A stretch of DNA of 64,000 nucleotides, taken from positions 34,117,206-34,181,205 of the forward strand of contig NC_135360.1 in NCBI RefSeq assembly GCF_051622035.1. The letters are read 5' to 3'. Source of the stretch: Arctopsyche grandis. Lineage: Eukaryota; Arthropoda; Insecta; Trichoptera; Hydropsychidae. Shown piece after piece: positions 33,001-44,043 of this stretch (position 1 is the first letter of the stretch; each line of letters starts with the position of its first letter). The position numbers and the translations under genes were made by a program. A model generated the notes under the pieces. The model made no database searches. It was not told the DNA's origin and worked only from the letters and a program-made list of their open reading frames with translations.

Positions 33001-33749
33001 TTTTAAATAAAAATTAAAAATAAATAGTTTTACTCACCAAAAAAAAAAAATCTCAATGTAATTGGCATTAAACATATGCTAACATATTGACAAGATATTT
33101 ACCCCATTTTGTTAATTTTGAACTTATAGTTAACTTGTCAGTAGAAAATTTTCATTGGATTCCATTTTTTTTATATACATATATAGACAAGTGAGATTTT
33201 ATTGATTGGAATATCTTAGCCGAGTAATAGCTATATCGTATGTTTCTTCCTACAGTCAAGTTAAATAAAATGCAGTACAGATAAAGGATGATGAGCCTAA
33301 GGTTTAACTACCATAGAATAGGATTTGATCAAAAAAATCTCTACATAGTGTTTCATAAGAGTAATATACCCCCAAAAAGCTGGAGAATTGAACAGGCACT
33401 CGGATTAAATACTATCTCTCTTCGCGTACAAGTAACGAAGACATTTTCTTTGAACTTTTTCCAACTTGAGGGAACAATCATTCAGCTGGGATAACAAATG
33501 ATCGACTCGGTCCAGAGCAGACTGAGCACCAACGTCATAGTTTTCGACGAAGAGATTGCGCAATATGTTAGTGCAAAATTGGTTATACAAACAAGGGTTC
33601 ATATGAAAATAGTATAGTGGAGTATACACCTTGTAGCTGCGAGCTTCGTAAGAGGTGCAGGCGACGAAAAAGGCGTGTACGATCTTGTAGGGCTCGGTGC
33701 CTTTGGCCGCCTTGAAGTTGGTCAAGTGCAGACAGCCGGTATCGTTCAT
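30025..33749 (-). CDS. USP22: Ubiquitin hydrolase USP22/nonstop (SAGA deubiquitinase), seven coding exons
   Basis: Minus-strand exons 33630-33749, 32431-32666, 32194-32359, 31909-32025, 31696-31835, 30184-30861 and 30025-30079 join in frame to about 503 residues (human USP22: 525). The N-terminal ZnF-UBP domain has [38 protein letters not shown] and [12 protein letters not shown]. The USP catalytic domain has the Cys box [46 protein letters not shown], the CxxC pair (IKCSNC) and the His box [14 protein letters not shown]. It ends [16 protein letters not shown]. This enzyme removes ubiquitin from histone H2B in the SAGA complex. The start used is the first ATG (MNDTGCLHL). The frame is open further upstream to about 33880 but has no ATG, only a GGTAAT-repeat-coded Gly/Asn run. 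Confidence 0.95.
30929..31460. mobile_element. MITE in USP22 intron
   Basis: The left end tccctttgagtgctgacg is matched by its near-complement at the right (cgtcagcattcaaaggga). Both are bordered by TA-rich sequence (atata and tatata). The 530-base interior is non-coding. Superfamily not determined. Confidence 0.65.
32667..33404. other. First intron of USP22, non-coding part
   Basis: AT-rich intron sequence with poly-A and poly-T runs. Nothing else recognised. Confidence 0.6.
33405..33629 (-). other. Open frame running on past the first USP22 donor
   Basis: Directly after the exon 1 donor (AAG|GTGTAT at 33630/33629) the same frame stays open for 74 codons before a stop at 33405. The text ([10 protein letters not shown], then [20 protein letters not shown], then [17 protein letters not shown]) looks more protein-like than ordinary intron sequence and predicts a helical, Leu-rich end. 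It could be a retained-intron tail, a remnant of another gene or of a LINE, or chance. I do not recognise the family. Confidence 0.35.
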
Positions 33750-34291
33750 CTTGTCGCCAATTTCAGGTACTGAATTGACAGGCAGTGTTGTGGTAACCGA
33801 AAGGTTACCATTACCATTACCATTACCACTGTTCGCCGCTTGCGCTGTCACACCGGCTTCGGCTTGTTTGTGCTGCGGTATTCCGCGCTTCTACGCCATT
33901 TTTGATGAAGCGGAGATGGAAATGGGTACTCGCGTTGCATACCGCTACGTTGGTGTCATGGCGATTTTGCGTCTTATAACCCCGCGTTTATAACGCACAC
34001 CAGCTGGTCGTTTGGCCGTACACGCCATGTACGCCTATCCTTCGATTGGCGCGAATTCAGCTCGGTTTGCACAATTTTGGTTTCATACAGGATCATGAAG
34101 TTGTGAATAATCGGGCGACTTTGACTGCTTTTTTGTGGCAAAACTTCTTTATAAATTGTTTTGACGGCGACGTCAACCTCACGAAGCGCTACAATTCTGA
34201 AATATTGTACAAAACTAAAGTGGAGTGATGGTGTTATGGCTCAACTTGAAAACTACATATATAAATCACGGATGCTGCGTATGAAAAACGT
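33750..34291. other. USP22 5' flank
   Basis: It contains the presumed promoter and 5' UTR. The ttaccattaccattaccat microsatellite (about 33807-33826) lies in the leader. No other gene supported. Confidence 0.5.
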
Positions 34292-34495
34292 GGTAATTGG
34301 ATTATTAGTCACATCACGATCGCCCAAAAGACAATTTTTGCCATGAAAATCTCGAATACAGAATATTTGGCACTCGAGCTCTCGTTAGTATGATAGTCAT
34401 TGTTAGTATGATGGACTTTTCGGCTGCCATATGTTTCGTTATAGAGATTTTAGTGACTTTTGGGCGAGCGCTTTGTGACTAATAATCACCGAACC
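34292..34495 (-). mobile_element. MITE-1 element, copy 2
   Basis: It is inverted relative to copy 1: ggtaattggattattagtca at the left, the core aatttttgccatgaaaatc, and tagagattttagtgactttt before the right end aataatcaccgaacc. Confidence 0.78.
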
Positions 34496-34559
34496 GAAAA
34501 ATGTATTTGTAAGCAATAATATTAGCAACGACAAACGGATTATTTCACACATTGCGATC

Positions 34560-34822
34560 GCGCACACGACAATCGAAATTTTTGTGATGTGTTCAAGATG
34601 GGATACGGACTATTCCGCAAAAAGCGATCTCGCACACGTCACTAAAATCTCGATCATGGCACTCGAGTTCTCGTTAGTACAATATTTCGCGTGGATTGAT
34701 AGAATTTTTGGTTGCCAGATGTTCCGTGATCGAGATTTTAGTGGCGTGTACGAGATCGCTTTTTGCGGAATAATCACCGAATTGTTCAAAATAGCTTTGT
34801 GAGGAATAATCACCGAACCATT
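34560..34822. mobile_element. MITE-1-related foldback variant
   Basis: A 42-base stretch starting ccgcaaaaagcgatctcgca (34614-34655) is repeated inverted with two or three differences at 34727-34768. It encloses the family words actcgagttctcgttagta and gccagatgttccg. It ends aataatcaccgaacc like copy 2. It is a distinct subfamily in which the arms extend further. Confidence 0.72.
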
Positions 34823-34859
34823 AGCAATTCAAATTTGCGATTGATTTTCGCGAAAGTAT

Positions 34860-34985
34860 TTCGCTTCCTGTTAAATTTATTATGGTCTTTTTGAAGATAA
34901 CTATGATTGTAAGACTAAATTTACCACTTTATTTTAAAGTTTTTGAGCTGCTTTTGTTTCATCTTAAATAAATAAATAAATAAGT
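34860..34985 (+). mobile_element. Possible LINE 3' tail with (TAAA)n
   Basis: A unique-looking stretch ends in taaataaataaataaataag (34966-34985), the same tail type as the LINE fragment at 3585-4080. No coding remnant is visible, so the assignment is weak. Confidence 0.35.
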
Positions 34986-34993
34986 GTTTCTGT

Positions 34994-35839
34994 TGTAGGC
35001 GGGGTAGGTAAGTGTTGACCGTATCCCGGCATAACGAAACACTGTTGTGCTAGTTTTATAAAGTTTTATTGTTTGCCTATGGTTGTACAAAGGTATGGTA
35101 TTTGTGGGCAAAAGTATGTCGTTCAGCGGTCTCTGGATATGGTAGAGTGTCGCTGGCTCGGCATTCAGCTATGTTCAGAAGGTCTCTGGATGCGGCAGTG
35201 TGTTGCTGGCTCGTTGTTCGGCTATGTTCGGAAGGTCTCTGGATACGGCAGTGTGTTGCTGGCTCGTCCGGCTGGTTGATCTTCCAAGTCCGCGTAGTGT
35301 AGTGGTGGCTGGTCAGGAGCTGTATGTTGACTGGTCTGCTGTTGTGTGTCGACGCTTGCTGCTGTGGGTCGACTGGCGTTGTTTGGGTTGTACCTCCTTT
35401 TATAGTGTTTCTGGAATGCTTGGTGGAAGTGGTTATTGATGCGTACGAAAGGAATTTGCTTTCGTCGAGGCGTCGAATTTTCTGGAATGCTTGGTGGAAG
35501 TGGTTGTACGAGCATTTAGTTTGTTGATGCGTACGAAAGGAATTTGCTTTCGTCGAGGCGTCGAATTTTCTGGAATGCTTGGTGGAAGTGGTCGTACGAG
35601 CATTTAGTTTGTTGATGCGTACGAAAGGAATTTGCTTTCGTCGAGGCGTCGAATTTTCTGGAATGCTTGGTGGAAGTGGTTGTACGAGCATTTAGTTTGT
35701 TGATGCGTACGAAAGGAATGCACTTTTGTCGAGGCGTAGTATTTTCTGGAATGCTTGGCGCTGTTCCGCTCGATGTATTTTGTTGTTGCGGAATATTCTC
35801 GAAGGTTTCGATGACGATGACGACGACGAGATTCCTACA
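34994..35839 (-). mobile_element. Solo LTR with 4-base target duplication
   Basis: On the minus strand it starts TGTAGGAATCTCGTCGTC and ends ACCCCGCCTACA, 846 bases, flanked by ctgt (34990-34993 and 35840-35843). U3 contains three to four tandem units around cttccaccaagcattccaga. Of the same family as the LTRs nested at 13110-13961 and 15656-16593. Non-coding fossil. Confidence 0.9.
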
Positions 35840-35881
35840 CTGTTTACTACATTAGTTTAATTAATTATTTCAATATAAATA

Positions 35882-36289
35882 TGAAGGTTTTTGGACCGTT
35901 TCCCAGCCTATGGAAATTCAGTTGAATTTTGAAGAGGATCTTTATTACTCGATTAATACAGGTGTATTTGTATGTACAGCGAAGTAGGTAAAGGATTCAC
36001 TGGAACGAGCTAGGTCGAGTTCCTGAAGCTCACTGGCATCTGGGGACGATGCACTGGTTTATAAAGGTGTTGCTTGAGCAACGCGTAGCTGTACTCGTTG
36101 CTTGAGCAACGCGTGTACTCGTGATTGCGTATCTGGAGCGAGTCGAATCGCCTTTATGGGTAAGCTGGACAAAGTATTTCGGCCATGGGTAACTTTCGTG
36201 TACGAGAAGAGGACACGATGATGTCATTTGTACAGATTAAGTTCGATGAGGGATATAGGTGATATCACAAGTCGTGCTATATCTCTACA
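35882..36289 (-). mobile_element. Solo LTR of family C
   Basis: On the minus strand it starts TGTAGAGATATAGCACGACTTGTG and ends CCTTCA, 408 bases, flanked by aata (35878-35881 and 36290-36293). It contains a duplicated word (gttgcttgagcaacgcgt, about 36068 and 36098). It lies 42 bases from the previous solo LTR. Non-coding fossil. Confidence 0.85.
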
Positions 36290-36293
36290 AATA

Positions 36294-36594
36294 AGTAGTA
36301 ATTATTATATGACTAATTATTGTATTTTGCATATTTATGTAGATGGAACTTAATTTTTTAATAATTAGTAAAAAGTATCTCGAATACACAAAACGATGCT
36401 TATTATCAGTAACCACACTTGCACAACTACATACAATCGCTGTCGATAGTAGCGCAGTAGAAAGAAAACATGTTATATAAGATAAACACTCTGTGGAGAT
36501 GGTCACGAACCTAGATGTTACGGTCTGCTGAAATAAAGTAAAAAATCAGTGTTGTGTCAGATGGTGGTGACGTTTGGCGTTCGCCGCTGCCACG
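36294..36594. promoter_or_regulatory. 5' flank of PDXDC1
   Basis: The short gap between the solo LTR and the PDXDC1 start must hold its promoter and 5' UTR. The last 60 bases are GC-richer. No defined core element is called. Confidence 0.4.
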
Positions 36595-39500
36595 ATGGCC
36601 GAAGCGAACCTTCAACCCGATTCCACTGAGGTAATTCCCACAATTCCTTTCCGACGCGGACATTTTAACAATTCCAACAGAATAATAGCGAACTCTTTCC
36701 ACGCAGGAAATACGCCGGCCGCTCGTCGACGTCGAGTTTCAAGTTTCCCAAGTGATCGAAAGACTGGAAGCCGGGGCCGGCGCCGGCGACCGAAACGACC
36801 AAATCCACCGGAAGCAGAGCGCGGGCTTCCTCATACCGGAAGAGTCTTCCTTGGACGAGATCATTCAGAGCATAGAGAATTTAATCTGCAAGAGCGATAG
36901 CGGGACGATAGAGGATGGTACGTGGCCGCTTCCGCCGCTCAATCGCATCTCGAGGATATCCGTGTTGGCTCACAGCGTGGCGGCCTACGCCGGTAGCCTC
37001 GAGCGGACTCAACTCCAAAAGATGAGTGCTCAAATCAACTCCGACACCACTCGATGGCTCAGCCATCTATTCAGGTTGTACCCCACACACTTATCCAACT
37101 TATCTTATTAAAACATTGTGCAATATTTAAGTGCGTATTTAAGAATTTGAAATTAAATGAGAGAGTATTTACCTTCCACATAAGTGTCTTATCGATGGGA
37201 ATTATGAAAAGTGTGACTATATTAGACAGTGGAACAAGTGAGGGCGAAATATCATGAGAGATATGTACTAAGTTAATAAAAGGATACATGATAGGCTTAC
37301 AAACTATTGAAAATGTGTGAGGTTAAGCGATCGAGTGCTATAATGACGATGGTTATATTTCAGATTCATCGATTGTAACGCTTGCTATCATCACGACCAG
37401 CTCGAGGGCCTCGTCAAAGTAACAAGACTGATGTTGCACTATAAATATCCACGTTATTTAGAAGACGGAGGTGTGAATTGCACAAATCCTTTATATATTT
37501 ATGTATTATTGGTGATTTATTTATTATTATTATTGATTTACAAATGTTTTCAGGTGGAGCTTTAATGAATCAACTGCCATGTATTTATAGTTCTGTTGCA
37601 AGTCCTTTAGGTGTTGTCCAACATTTGTGCAGGCAACTCGGACTGCCTTTAGCTTGCATAAGACCTGTTCCAGTCAACACTGTATTCGGTTAGTAAATAT
37701 TATACATGTATTGCAGAAGTCTCGTGTGAGTTTTGTAATTGATTTCATTGGGTTTTTTCCAGGTTCTAATCAGACTATGGACGTCGCCGCCATACAACGT
37801 ATGATAGCCGAAGACGTCGCCGCTAATAGGATTCCTCTGATCGTGTTGGCCGATGCCGGCACGACGATAGCCGGTCATTCAGATAATATTTTTAGATTGC
37901 ACGAGCTGTGTCGTCTTCACGATTGTTGGTTGCACTTACGAGGACACGCTCTCGCAGCTTTAGCCATCACCCATGGAAATTCCACCATTGTCAGTTTAGT
38001 TTATGCGATGCAGTTGATTGTAATTGGATTATGAAAATGATTGGTCTCTTTGTTCATTTCAGCCGCCGAGAATTTCTGATTCCATAACGCTTCCTCTCGG
38101 TACGTGGTTGGGAATCCCTGGATTGCCGACAGTTGTATCCTTTAATGGCGATCGTCAAATGTGTAGTATGTACGGCGTAATTTCGGATTATTGCTGATTA
38201 GCGGTTTTTTTATGGATGTTTGTGAAGTCGAGTGGAATTATGTAGATAACGAAAAATGTGTTTATGTTTTCACAATGAATGTATTACTTTTGATATCTGT
38301 ATAGATATTGATATACGGCTGTCTGTGAGGTACTTCGAAGCTATAATTTTTAGCTAAATTTATGCTTATGTTATTACTAGGTTGTAATTTGAAGCTTCTA
38401 GTAATTAGTTAATTACTTATATATACATATAAATTTGCAACTATCGAAAAAATATCGGTTGTGTCCAGCCTATGACATTGAGGAAAAATAGTATTAAAAA
38501 CGAAATTCTTTTAATGATATACACATTCATGTCACACATATTTTCTAGAAACCGTTGAAATGTGATCTAGGATGTCGTCATCACAAAACTTAATTGATAC
38601 TTCGTATATATGTTATAGTCGAAGTGTTTCTCACTTTTTGTCATGTCATTATGAATGTATGTTGGCGAAGAAACAGCAATTCTGAAGATATTGGGATGTT
38701 GACTTGTGATTTCCGGAGTTTGATGACTTATTTTTAGGAATATTGTCCTTATGATTTGCGCAGACACTTTATAGACTTTTAGAATCAGGAGCTGGTGCGA
38801 GGGGCAGAGAAGGAGCGCTGCCTTTGCTCGCCGGCTTGACTTCGGATCATTCGGCGAGACGTTTGACTTCTCTTCCGCTGTGGGCCACGCTTTGTGCTGC
38901 CGGCCGGAATGCAATTCTGGCCCGACTCACGTCTGCCTTCCACAGTTGTGCGCTAGTTTGGGCCGAGGTGGCCAAAATGCCATGCATTAGGATTCTAGTA
39001 CGACTCCTTTTGAATTGAACTCGTTTTATAATTGAATAGTTTGGAGGTTTTATTGTGTTTTAAACGTCAACAGAGCAAACAACCGGGAGGAGAAGGCGGT
39101 GCCTATTCGTTAGCCGATCTCACATCTAAACCGTTGAACATAGCAGTGCGTATAAAATATTTTTATGTGCTATTTACAAATTTATCATCAGATAACGTTA
39201 CACGCTAAAGATAAGAAAATTAAATAAAATGAATACATACATAAATTATCTATTATTTTCAGCTAATATTTGAAGTGGCGGTATCTTGCGTTGTTTTCCA
39301 ATTTATACCCCAAGTTTCCAAAGATATGGTGTTGGGAAGGGTGCCGTCTTATTATGACAAGCTCAATTCATGGCTCGGACAAATCTTACAAAGGGATACA
39401 GATCAGGTTTATATATTTTTTATATACTGTATAAGTAGTATTGGGTATCAATCATTTTCAACCATCGTATATAGCAAGTTTAATAATTCGTTTTGTGTAA

Positions 39501-42079
39501 TTTATATTTAGATTAATATCGAGATTTGTGAATCGGAAACGTATGGTGTTGTGCTGCGGTATTGTCCGTTGGAAGCGCCCGATGAGAAATGGAAGCCTGA
39601 TGATGAGGCGGTGCTGACGGAGAAGTTGGAATCATTTTCCTTGTGTTTGGAGCAGCAGCTCGACATACTGATGGCGACTGTCACTCACAAAGAGACGTTT
39701 TTGAAGTTGGTCGACCAAAATAATACTTTGCGACTCGTCGAAATGCCCAGCTGGGCGGGTGAGTTTTCGATTCCTCGTCTGCTCGATTTGGGTTGAATGT
39801 TGCGTTTAAAATTTTTTGTGTTTCGTCAGGTCTCGGCGGAGTTCGGTATGTGCCGGAAGGTTGGGAAGAACTACTCACAGACCAGGCTAAAGAGGAGTTG
39901 AATTCTTTGAATATGTCGCTGGTTGATAGTTTGCGAGCGACCGATGCGGCATTCTCCCTAGGCGAAGGCAGTGACGGTCTCGTTTGTGTCAGGTATAGCT
40001 GTTGTTGGATGTCGTTATTTTATTTTATGTTGATCTATGAATTTGTTGATGATTTTCAGCTTTTTATTGAATGTATTTTTTTACTATATGTATATGTACT
40101 TGTGAACCTATTTTACTTTATCTATGTACGTAGTAACAATAGATGAAGTTTTGTGATCATGCGAAAATTCGAACTCGAGATTTTGACTGATTCGAACTCA
40201 GAATCGATCACTGATCACGTTTTCATGATGTTTGGGGAGTTTTTGATACAATGTAAATTTTTTTCAAATTTTTAGTTGACCGGACATGGTACCTCCCCTT
40301 TAAGGTGTCCTCTTTTTTTTTAAGTTTTTGAATTCAATTATCTCCCAAACCGTTAACTAAATCAGACTGAATTTTTTTTAAATTTTAAATTTTATACCGT
40401 AATTATTAAATATTTTTACTTGAGAGAAGCGAGGTTTATTATGTTTTTCTCAGAAACCTTTTCATTTATTGTGCTGAAATTTCATATCTATAAGTTTAAG
40501 CTTAATACAAAGTTATATATAAAATATGGTGGGCATCCATCAACCTGAAGTGGCAGTTTACTCTTGTTCGATTTTTCTTCCACTACTTTTTTCGACCCTT
40601 TTAAACATGTGTGCTCTTCACGAGAAAATTCAAGTATAATCCTTGTATCAATGTGATGAAAATAAAAATAAAAAACACCAAATTTAATAAACCGGAAGTG
40701 GGATTTTTTCCTCTTAGAAAAGTCAATGTTGTGACCACCCGATTTTTTCCACACCCCTGATTATATCAAGCTGAAAATTTATCTTTGTATTCTTTATTTA
40801 CTAACTTAGAGCTGCTAAGGTTTATTTCATTATTTTATTTTGATCTTTTAAATTATTTTTATTTTCTTGATATTTTAATGTGTATATTTTAAGTAATAAA
40901 AAAAATTTGAACAAAATCAGACAACCAGAAGCAGAACCTTTGTCTTGTGTTAATTTCCCTACATTTGCGCTCAATTGCTGGTATGTGTGAACGTGTATGT
41001 ATGTTTAATTATCGAATTTTGGTTTGTAACCTTCTTATATTTCTCAAATACATAGATAAAGTCGTGGGTTGGTCACATCCGAATTTTTTTTTATTAAAGA
41101 ATACCCCCTAAAAAAGCTTACTACATATAGGCAAAGTTGTATTTTGTGATGGTTTTAACAATCATTGTCAATTATAATCCAGTAAATTCACTTAATATCA
41201 AAAAATCTACATTCATAGTTTATTTTACTATTTGAATTATATTTTTATATTTTTATATACCTATAGTTTAATTACAAAACCACAAAAAAAAAAATCAATG
41301 AATGTAAAAAAAAATTGATTTAATCCTTAAAATTGATACGTTATCTATTTCATTAAATATGTACGTTTTCTTTTATTAGATTCGGCATGGTTACGGCTGA
41401 TACTGACGTTGAAGAGTTACTTAATTTGGTGGTGTGCGTAGGAAAAGAGTTTGAAGAGAATTCTAAAGTTTTAGAATCGATGACAGAAATTGTTAAGAAA
41501 GGTATAATAAATAAAATCAGTTTTTATTGAATTGTTTATTTACTTTGTATTGATTTTTTTTTTCTTAATTGTAGGCATAGAAGCAGCGACGATCGATTTA
41601 CAGCGCGAGACTTCCGAGAGACTGTGGCAAGAAGGTTTATTAAGACACGTGCCGGTGGTGGGTCGAGTAGTCGATTGGTGGAGTCCTCCACCGCCGGCCG
41701 GAGTACGCGGACGAACTCTCAACCTCCGACAAGGAACCCTCGAATCAACGGAGAATATTTACAAGTATTTTCAATTAGCAATGTCGAATACGAGTTGGAT
41801 GCATGTTAACTGATTGTTTGGACGCCTCTTTTCAGGTATCATATGCAAATTCCGAGCGGTACTATTCCGCACGGTGTTTCCAAAGCTCCTCCGCCTGCTA
41901 TGGTCCAAACGCCCGTCGGAGAAGGTGTGAAACTTCCGGAGAGTATGAATTCGTCTCATTCGAGAACGTCGAGTCATAGTTCGACGACTACGGTTCAATC
42001 TTCGGGTCAGCCGCCCCAATTATCTCAAGTCGTAATCGAAGACAATAGGCTAGGAAATGCAGATGCCAACAAAACCTAA
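36595..42079 (+). CDS. PDXDC1: PDXDC1, pyridoxal-dependent decarboxylase domain protein, fourteen exons
   Basis: Exons: 36595-36630, 36707-37074, 37364-37470, 37554-37688, 37763-37989, 38063-38134, 38764-38997, 39074-39145, 39263-39406, 39512-39758, 39830-39992, 41380-41501, 41575-41764 and 41836-42079. All joins keep frame, total 786 residues (human PDXDC1: 788). Shared landmarks: VLAHSVAAYAGSLE, INSDTTRWL, LCRQLGLPLACIRPVP, TVFGSNQTMDVA, LADAGTTIAGHSD, LGTWLGIPGLP, GVRYVPEGWEEL, EGLLRHVPVVGRVVDWWSP and LNLRQGTLESTENIYKY. The fold is that of group II PLP decarboxylases, but the stretch where those enzymes carry the PLP lysine reads SITLPLGTWLG with no lysine, as in human. Activity is unproven. 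The C-terminus is Ser/Thr-rich. Confidence 0.95.
40085..40270 (-). repeat. Dispersed repeat, copy 2, in PDXDC1 intron
   Basis: It is the inverted match of 1930-2115 (aaaattcgaactcgagattt, then agaatcgatcactgatcacg). It lies in the large eleventh intron (39993-41379), which also contains T-rich text such as ttgaattcaattatctccca. The intron is much larger than its neighbours, consistent with insertion. Confidence 0.7.
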
Positions 42080-44009
42080 GTGCAATTTTTACTTCAACTT
42101 TTCTTTTTGTTTCGAGAAATTTGTACAAAATTTTAGCTTTTCCGGTATGATTGAAGTATTATAATATGCACCGTGTTTTTTATGGTAAGGAATTGGCTAT
42201 TATCATTACAATATGTATTAATTGACTATACATACAACTATGCATACAACCTGTATTTTGAATTAAATGGTTAAAGTAAAGTTAGTGAAAAATCAAGACT
42301 ATAAACGCGAATTTTGATTGTTCATTACTTTAATGTTAATATGTATAGTCAATTGAGTATACATACATTGTGTATAAATAGCCATATCCTTTAATTTATA
42401 CTGGTTTTTGTATGACTGCATAATTAACATGTCGTTGCTATATGTTAATCAATATGCTACAAAGTATTAGTGAGAAAATACGCACTTCGAATTTTTTTAA
42501 AACACTACATGTACGTATCTGATCTCACAATGTCGCATGTGACATTCCAGGCATTTGAATTTTTTATTTATTTGATATAAGATTGTTTTATCTCCTTAGC
42601 ACGTTGTAAGAACCTGCGATTTGTTTATTATTTATATATATAATAATATGTATTATAATACATAATAGGTACATTGCAAAAAAAGTATACATAGTAAATA
42701 TTTCTTCTTTATATATTATATATTATAGTTTTCCCCGCACAATATGCTTTCGATATACATTTTTATTCACTATCTGAACTTGTTTCTAATTTTCGACTGA
42801 AAGAATTCACAATTAGGGTAAAATGTCATTACAAGTACAATTATTATAGTTTTGTTTTTTTTTAGAGTTGATATTCATACCTACTTACATTATATATTAT
42901 ATGTATCGCAAAAAAAAAGTAAAGTCTGTATTTATTTAGAAATTGTACAATCGAATTGTACGCTTGCATTGTATGCATTTTATTTTTAATATATTCAACA
43001 AATTATTATAAATTTATCTGATGAAGATAAATTGATAAAAATAAATAAAGATAATGATTTATAATGACTATTTTATTTTTAATATCAAATATTTTTGTAA
43101 AAATTATGTATTTTTAATAGTGTATCATTATCATTACAAGAACAACCTTTGGTGGGTATTTTGGCTCTGTCTAACTTGGTCGTCCTTTAATTTTACATTT
43201 ACAGTTGAGAACCTTATCTCACTGCACTGGAGTTATGTCTCCAAGATATGAAGATACTGGAGTTATGTCTCCAATATGCACTTATGTCTCCTAGACGTAT
43301 TTAAGAACAGGTTTCATCGGGATGTAAGAGTAAGCGAGATTCAAACAAACGTTTTAGATCAAAGTAGCACTTGTATACAGTTGTTGTCAGTGCCATTTAT
43401 CAGTGAAAACTATTAATTGAAGATGCATACTGGTGCATTCCTTGAGATGTTTTAACTCTAGACCATTCCTTAATTGGTTGTTTCTGTCTTAAGCTGCTGG
43501 AGGTCCATCTTTCGTTCTCCACCTATTGACTATAACCATAACATTACTGTTGGCTATGATTAAATTGCTCGCTAGATGGTAGGCTAATATTAATATTCAC
43601 AAGGCTAAACCATCTGCCTACAAGCTCAGATATATCTTTCATAATGGATGAAAGATCCCTGTTTTTGCTTTATTTGTCAAATCAGACAAAGAATTTAATC
43701 TAAAATGTAAAACATGAAAGTGGAAGATTTATATAAAATTATAATATTGTTTTGACAAAGTCAAGCATTCCAAATATCTACAAGTTGTTTTTATTTGTCA
43801 GTAAATGTGTTTTTTTGTGAAAACTAGAAAAAACCATTAGCCGATTAGGATTATCTATTGTGGTATTGGTATAGGCCGAAGAGTATTTTTACAATAAATC
43901 AGTCATCGTCAGGATTCTGTTCAATAGGTAAGGTCCTTTAATTTTGTATCTTACATTTATTGGTTCTGAATTAATTATCATACGTATATTAAATTGTTTT
44001 ATTTTTAGA
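42080..44009. other. Intergenic DNA after PDXDC1
   Basis: AT-rich, containing the PDXDC1 3' UTR. A short direct repeat (actggagttatgtctccaa) occurs at about 43224 and 43255. No gene recognised. Confidence 0.55.
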
Positions 44010-44043
44010 AGAAGGCTTTCGTAAAACACTAAGAAGAAACAAG

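Noticed and set aside
43224-43300. Short direct repeat ctggagttatgtctcc as a CRISPR-like array
   Set aside because: Only two to three irregular copies in an animal genome. Simple local duplication.
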